This document shows positions 6,418 to 8,782 of a DNA stretch of 8,782 nucleotides, one piece after another (positions within the stretch are counted from its first letter, which is position 1; each line of letters starts with the position of its first letter). The position numbers were made by a program, and so were the translations under genes. The stretch spans positions 1 to 8,782 of the forward strand of contig CAMEIZ010000078.1 in the NCBI GenBank assembly GCA_945919165.1, written 5' to 3'. The notes under the pieces were generated by a model, which saw only the letters and a list, made by a program, of their open reading frames with translations, searched no databases and had not been told where the DNA came from. This stretch comes from an uncultured Traorella sp. (GTDB lineage: Bacteria; Bacillota_I; Bacilli_A; Erysipelotrichales; Erysipelotrichaceae).

Positions 6418-6960
6418 ATGGAAGAAAACAAAGAAATTGAAAAGATTCAAGAAGAATTAAAGTATAAAATTATTACTTTAGAAGATGAAAATGATGATTC
6501 TAAAGTGAAAAAAGTGATTGAAGATGTGATTAAGGAAATTAATAAGGCATTTGATAAATTTAAAACATGGTATGATGAAAACAAGGATTCTGAAAAAGCA
6601 GTTGAAATGAAAGAAAAATTCTTAACTGAAATGAATCAGCTGACATCAAAGGCAACCGATTTAATTAATGATCTTAAAACAAATCCTCAACTTCAGGAAA
6701 AACTGGAAAATGGTAAGGATACAGTTGTTGATTTAACAAAAAAACTTTACAGCGGTATTGAAAATGGTGTACATACGATTTTAGAAAATGAAACAGTTTC
6801 TAAAACAATCGATACAGTCAGTGATAAAGTAGTTGAAGTCATCAAGGATGAAAAGGTACAAAAGGGTATTCAGGCAACTAAAAAAGGTATTTTAAATGCC
6901 GCTACAAGTGCCTATGAAGGCTTGAAAAATGTTTTAGGTGAAAAGGAAGAACAAGAATAA
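6418..6960 (+). CDS. Soluble helical protein at the ytxH position, with imperfect internal repeats
   Basis: A 180-residue, highly charged, almost entirely helical protein, with no Cys and no transmembrane segment. The start is ATG 6418 (MEENKEIEKI), set by AAGGAGA (6406-6412); the ATG at 6385 lies inside the preceding gene. The C-terminal half holds three related stretches beginning NPQLQEKL (residue 89), NETVSKTI (124) and DEKVQKGI (144), each N/D-x-x-hydrophobic-x-K/E-x-hydrophobic followed by an amphipathic helix. The end (ILNAATSAYEGLKNVLG) is also amphipathic. Such helices resemble surface- or membrane-associating proteins (LEA- or phasin-like) in a general way; no family is claimed. In Bacillus the place after ytxG is taken by ytxH, whose family normally starts with a hydrophobic Gly-rich anchor that is absent here. 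It may act with the preceding membrane protein (inference from adjacency, 10-base gap). Confidence 0.8.
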   Translation: MEENKEIEKIQEELKYKIITLEDENDDSKVKKVIEDVIKEINKAFDKFKTWYDENKDSEKAVEMKEKFLTEMNQLTSKATDLINDLKTNPQLQEKLENGKDTVVDLTKKLYSGIENGVHTILENETVSKTIDTVSDKVVEVIKDEKVQKGIQATKKGILNAATSAYEGLKNVLGEKEEQE

Positions 6961-6973
6961 GTGAGGTAATGAT

Positions 6974-7966
6974 ATGAAACGTATCACAATTTATGATGTG
7001 GCAAAGGAAGCCAATGTTTCATTAGCAACGGTCAGCAGGGTCATTAACGGCAGTGATGTTGTTCGTGAAGATACCCGTATTAAGGTTGAAGAAGCTATTA
7101 GTAAACTGGGTTATAAACCGAATGCCATTGCTCAGGGACTTGCTTTGTCTAAAACGACAACAATTGCACTGGTAGTTCCGGGAACAAGTATTTTCATGAC
7201 GGGTCAAGTGATCAATGGTCTTTTAGATGTTGCCAAAATCTATAAATACAACATTGTTCTTCATTCTGTCAGTGAAGGAATTACTCAGATGGAAGATGTG
7301 ATCGACAATATTATTAAGTCTCGTGCAGATGGAGTTATTATTTTTAACGATAAACTGAATCGAAACGAATTACAGACTTTGAACAGCTATCAGATTCCTA
7401 TTGTGGTAATTGGCAACAAATTATCAGATGAAATGATTGGTTCAGTTTACATAGATTATGAAAATCTGGCTTATGAAGCTGTTAGTAAGTATTTGGATAA
7501 GGGAATCGATGATATTGCATTAGTTGAAGATCGAAAGAATCCTTCATATATCCGCCAGATTTTAAGAGGAATTAATAAGGCTTTTGAAGAACGCGGTAAA
7601 AAATTTGACAATTACATTGCCATCGCTAATGAATATCGTTCTTCGTATCTTTACTTGAAAGAGTATTTTAAAACACACTCTCATAAGCTGGTTATTGCTT
7701 ATCGTGATTCACAGGCTATGGCTGCTTTGAATACAGCTACAGAAAATGGTATTTCAGTTCCGGATGATATGGAAATTATCTGTATCTATGACAGCAAATA
7801 CAATTCAATGGCTCGTCCGCAGATTTCCAGCTATAAGATTCCGGATTATGATTTGGGTGCTGTTGCCATGCGTGTCATGACAAAAATGCTTCATGAAGAG
7901 GATGAAGTAATTGACAAAGAAATTGAATTGAGCTATATTTATACTGCTCGTAAAACTACAAAATAG
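6974..7966 (+). CDS. ccpA: LacI-family catabolite control protein CcpA
   Basis: Transcription regulator of 330 residues (B. subtilis CcpA 334). The N-terminal helix-turn-helix ITIYDVAKEANVSLATVSRV (4-23) and the hinge PNAIAQGLA (49-57, with Leu56 for the minor groove) are close to CcpA, as is the following KTTTIALVVP. The C-terminal RPQISS and YDLGAVAMRVMTKML (from Tyr292/Asp293) match the CcpA segment that meets HPr-Ser46-phosphate (Tyr295/Asp296 in B. megaterium), which sets CcpA apart from sugar-specific LacI relatives. CcpA represses or activates carbon genes at cre sites. Some core segments differ: IAYRDSQAMA and IICIYDSKYN stand where Bacillus has SATDEMALG and IIGFDN-like sequence, and hinge Gln54 replaces the usual Arg. 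Its place beside ytxGH-like genes and before tyrS agrees with CcpA. ATG follows GTGAGGT. No cre site was found near it. Confidence 0.85.
   Translation: MKRITIYDVAKEANVSLATVSRVINGSDVVREDTRIKVEEAISKLGYKPNAIAQGLALSKTTTIALVVPGTSIFMTGQVINGLLDVAKIYKYNIVLHSVSEGITQMEDVIDNIIKSRADGVIIFNDKLNRNELQTLNSYQIPIVVIGNKLSDEMIGSVYIDYENLAYEAVSKYLDKGIDDIALVEDRKNPSYIRQILRGINKAFEERGKKFDNYIAIANEYRSSYLYLKEYFKTHSHKLVIAYRDSQAMAALNTATENGISVPDDMEIICIYDSKYNSMARPQISSYKIPDYDLGAVAMRVMTKMLHEEDEVIDKEIELSYIYTARKTTK
7911..7939 (+). promoter_or_regulatory. Sigma-A promoter inside the 3' end of ccpA, driving the T-box and tyrS
   Basis: A perfect -35 TTGACA (7911-7916), a 17-base spacer and TATATT (7934-7939, one mismatch to TATAAT). 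It lies within the last 20 codons of ccpA, and a transcript would start about 7945-7948, roughly 25 bases before the T-box stem I. It would let tyrS be transcribed independently of the upstream genes. It is the best promoter match noticed in the window. Confidence 0.7.
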
Positions 7967-7969
7967 CGT

Positions 7970-8158
7970 TGATAAGAACAGAGCTATAAAAACACTTTAG
8001 AGAGATATGATGGTTGGTGAAAATCATAATGTGTTTATAGAGGTACACTCTTGGAGCTGCTTATGAAAGTAAGACGTTGCTGGCGTTAACAGATAAAGTG
8101 CACATTTGTGAACTAAGGTGGTACCACGTAATGCGTCCTTAGAGGCGCATTTTTTTTT
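7970..8158 (+). ncRNA. T-box riboswitch leader, tyrosine specificity
   Basis: Leader RNA that binds uncharged tRNA-Tyr and then prevents termination ahead of tyrS. Stem I: CTATAAAAACAC (7984-7995) pairs with GTGTTTATAG (8031-8040) with a two-A bulge, and its tip TATGAT (8006-8011) pairs with ATCATA (8023-8028). The specifier is TAC (8044-8046, Tyr) followed by A, just 3' of the stem. The conserved T-box AAGGTGGTACCACG is at 8115-8128. Antiterminator: CTAAGG (8113-8118) pairs with CCTTAG (8137-8142), and ACG (8126-8128) with CGT (8134-8136), leaving the classic 7-base bulge TGGTACC (8119-8125). TGGT would pair with the ACCA end of tRNA-Tyr, whose discriminator base is A. The 8047-8112 part holds the stem II/III region, not resolved here. 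The 5' boundary is approximate. Confidence 0.95.
8131..8158 (+). terminator. T-box-controlled intrinsic terminator before tyrS
   Basis: Stem ATGCGTC (8131-8137) / GGCGCAT (8144-8150), with one T-G wobble and a 6-base loop CTTAGA, is followed by eight T (8151-8158). Bases 8134-8142 are shared with the antiterminator, so the two folds exclude each other: charged tRNA-Tyr favours this terminator, uncharged tRNA the antiterminator. No other intrinsic terminator was seen between 925 and here. Confidence 0.92.
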
Positions 8159-8170
8159 GGAGGAGTAAAC

Positions 8171-8782
8171 ATGAACTTATTTGAAGAATTAACATGGAGA
8201 GGACTAATCAAGGATATTTCTTCTCCTAAGCTTGAAGAAATGCTGAATAATGAAAGTCTGACGTTTTATATCGGAACTGATCCTACTGGAGACTCTTTGC
8301 ATATTGGTCATTATTCATCCTTTTTAATTTCAAAGAGATTAAAAAAAGCCGGACATAATCCGATTTTGCTTGTAGGAGGTGCAACTGGATTAATTGGTGA
8401 TCCAAAGCCAACTGCAGAAAGAGCTATGATTTCGAAAGAAGAAGTTGCTCACAATATTGAAAAGCTGACAAAACAGGCGACTGAAATATTTGGCTTTGAA
8501 GTAGTCAATAACTATGACTGGTGCAAAGATATCAGCATGCTTGATTTTTTAAGGGATTATGGAAAACACTTTAATATTAACTATATGCTGAATAAAGATA
8601 TCGTATCACGAAGACTTGATCAGGGTATCACATATACGGAATTCTCTTATATGATTTTACAGGCACTTGATTTCATGCATCTTTATGAAACAAGAAATTG
8701 TGTTCTGCAGGTTGCCGGACAGGATCAGTGGGGGAATATTACAGCCGGTATAGAACTCATTCGTAAAAAGCTTGGCAAAGAA
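8171..8782 (+). CDS. tyrS: Tyrosyl-tRNA synthetase, N-terminal part (3' end outside window)
   Basis: Class I aminoacyl-tRNA synthetase charging tRNA-Tyr with tyrosine. Translation from ATG 8171 gives 204 residues with no stop before the window ends. The active-site segment FYIGTDPTGDSLHIGH (32-47) includes the class I HIGH signature (44-47); Tyr33, Gly35 and Asp37 match Tyr34, Gly36 and Asp38 of the Geobacillus enzyme. GGATGLIGDP, then ITYTEFSYMILQALDF and GQDQWGNITAG are further tyrosine-pocket and family marks. The KMSKS loop and the C-terminal S4-like RNA-binding domain would lie downstream. The start is supported by GGAGGAG (8159-8165), directly after the T-tract of the T-box terminator. 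Regulation by tRNA-Tyr charging is shown by the leader and its TAC specifier. Neighbouring ccpA upstream fits the Bacillus ccpA-to-tyrS region. Confidence 0.97.
   Translation, partial: MNLFEELTWRGLIKDISSPKLEEMLNNESLTFYIGTDPTGDSLHIGHYSSFLISKRLKKAGHNPILLVGGATGLIGDPKPTAERAMISKEEVAHNIEKLTKQATEIFGFEVVNNYDWCKDISMLDFLRDYGKHFNINYMLNKDIVSRRLDQGITYTEFSYMILQALDFMHLYETRNCVLQVAGQDQWGNITAGIELIRKKLGKE

Noticed and set aside
1..8782. CRISPR array, insertion sequence, prophage or defence system
   Set aside because: No spaced direct repeats, transposase-like frames, terminal inverted repeats or defence-type domains were seen; genes are mostly core functions on one strand.

Overview
The window is an AT-rich, gene-dense stretch of a Bacillota (Firmicutes) chromosome. 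All genes are on the + strand, with strong AGGAGG-type ribosome sites and intrinsic terminators. The gene content and order (pepV, trmB, a YtpP-like thioredoxin, murC, a DUF948/YtxG-like gene, ccpA, T-box, tyrS) follow the ytpP-murC-ytxGH-ccpA-tyrS neighbourhood of Bacillus subtilis in condensed form. A reduced low-GC lineage such as Erysipelotrichia is my best guess, but this is inferred from style and not proven. I see no mobile element, CRISPR array, rRNA or tRNA gene.

Layout. 1-905 is the 3' end of an FtsK/SpoIIIE DNA translocase (Walker B and the C-terminal gamma winged helix), closed by an intrinsic terminator (899-924) that overlaps its stop codon. A promoter-like extended -10 (978-986) behind phased A-tracts then starts a tightly packed series: pepV (M20 dipeptidase), trmB (tRNA m7G46 methyltransferase), a lipoprotein gene split by an apparent +1 frameshift (3028-3270 and 3248-3682), a YtpP-like thioredoxin (3684-4004), an acidic, probably disordered protein with two ISPM[FY]G motifs (4016-4633), and murC (GTG start, 4649-5956). 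A second promoter-like site overlaps the end of murC and precedes a DUF948/YtxG-like membrane protein (6000-6407), a soluble helical protein (6418-6960) and a CcpA-type LacI-family regulator (6974-7966). A very good sigma-A promoter lies inside the 3' end of ccpA and would drive a complete tyrosine T-box leader (about 7970-8158) and tyrS (8171 to the window end, partial).

How it fits together. The window joins cell-wall precursor synthesis (murC), chromosome segregation (ftsK), peptide and tRNA metabolism (pepV, trmB, tyrS) and global carbon control (ccpA). Most of it is housekeeping. The less ordinary parts are the motif-bearing protein next to murC, which sits where Bacillus carries the translocase gene sftA and resembles an SftA N-terminus without its motor; the frameshifted lipoprotein, with the shift confined to about 30 bases; the stacked signals at the murC/ytxG junction; and a T-box terminator that appears to be the only intrinsic terminator downstream of the whole pepV-ccpA series.
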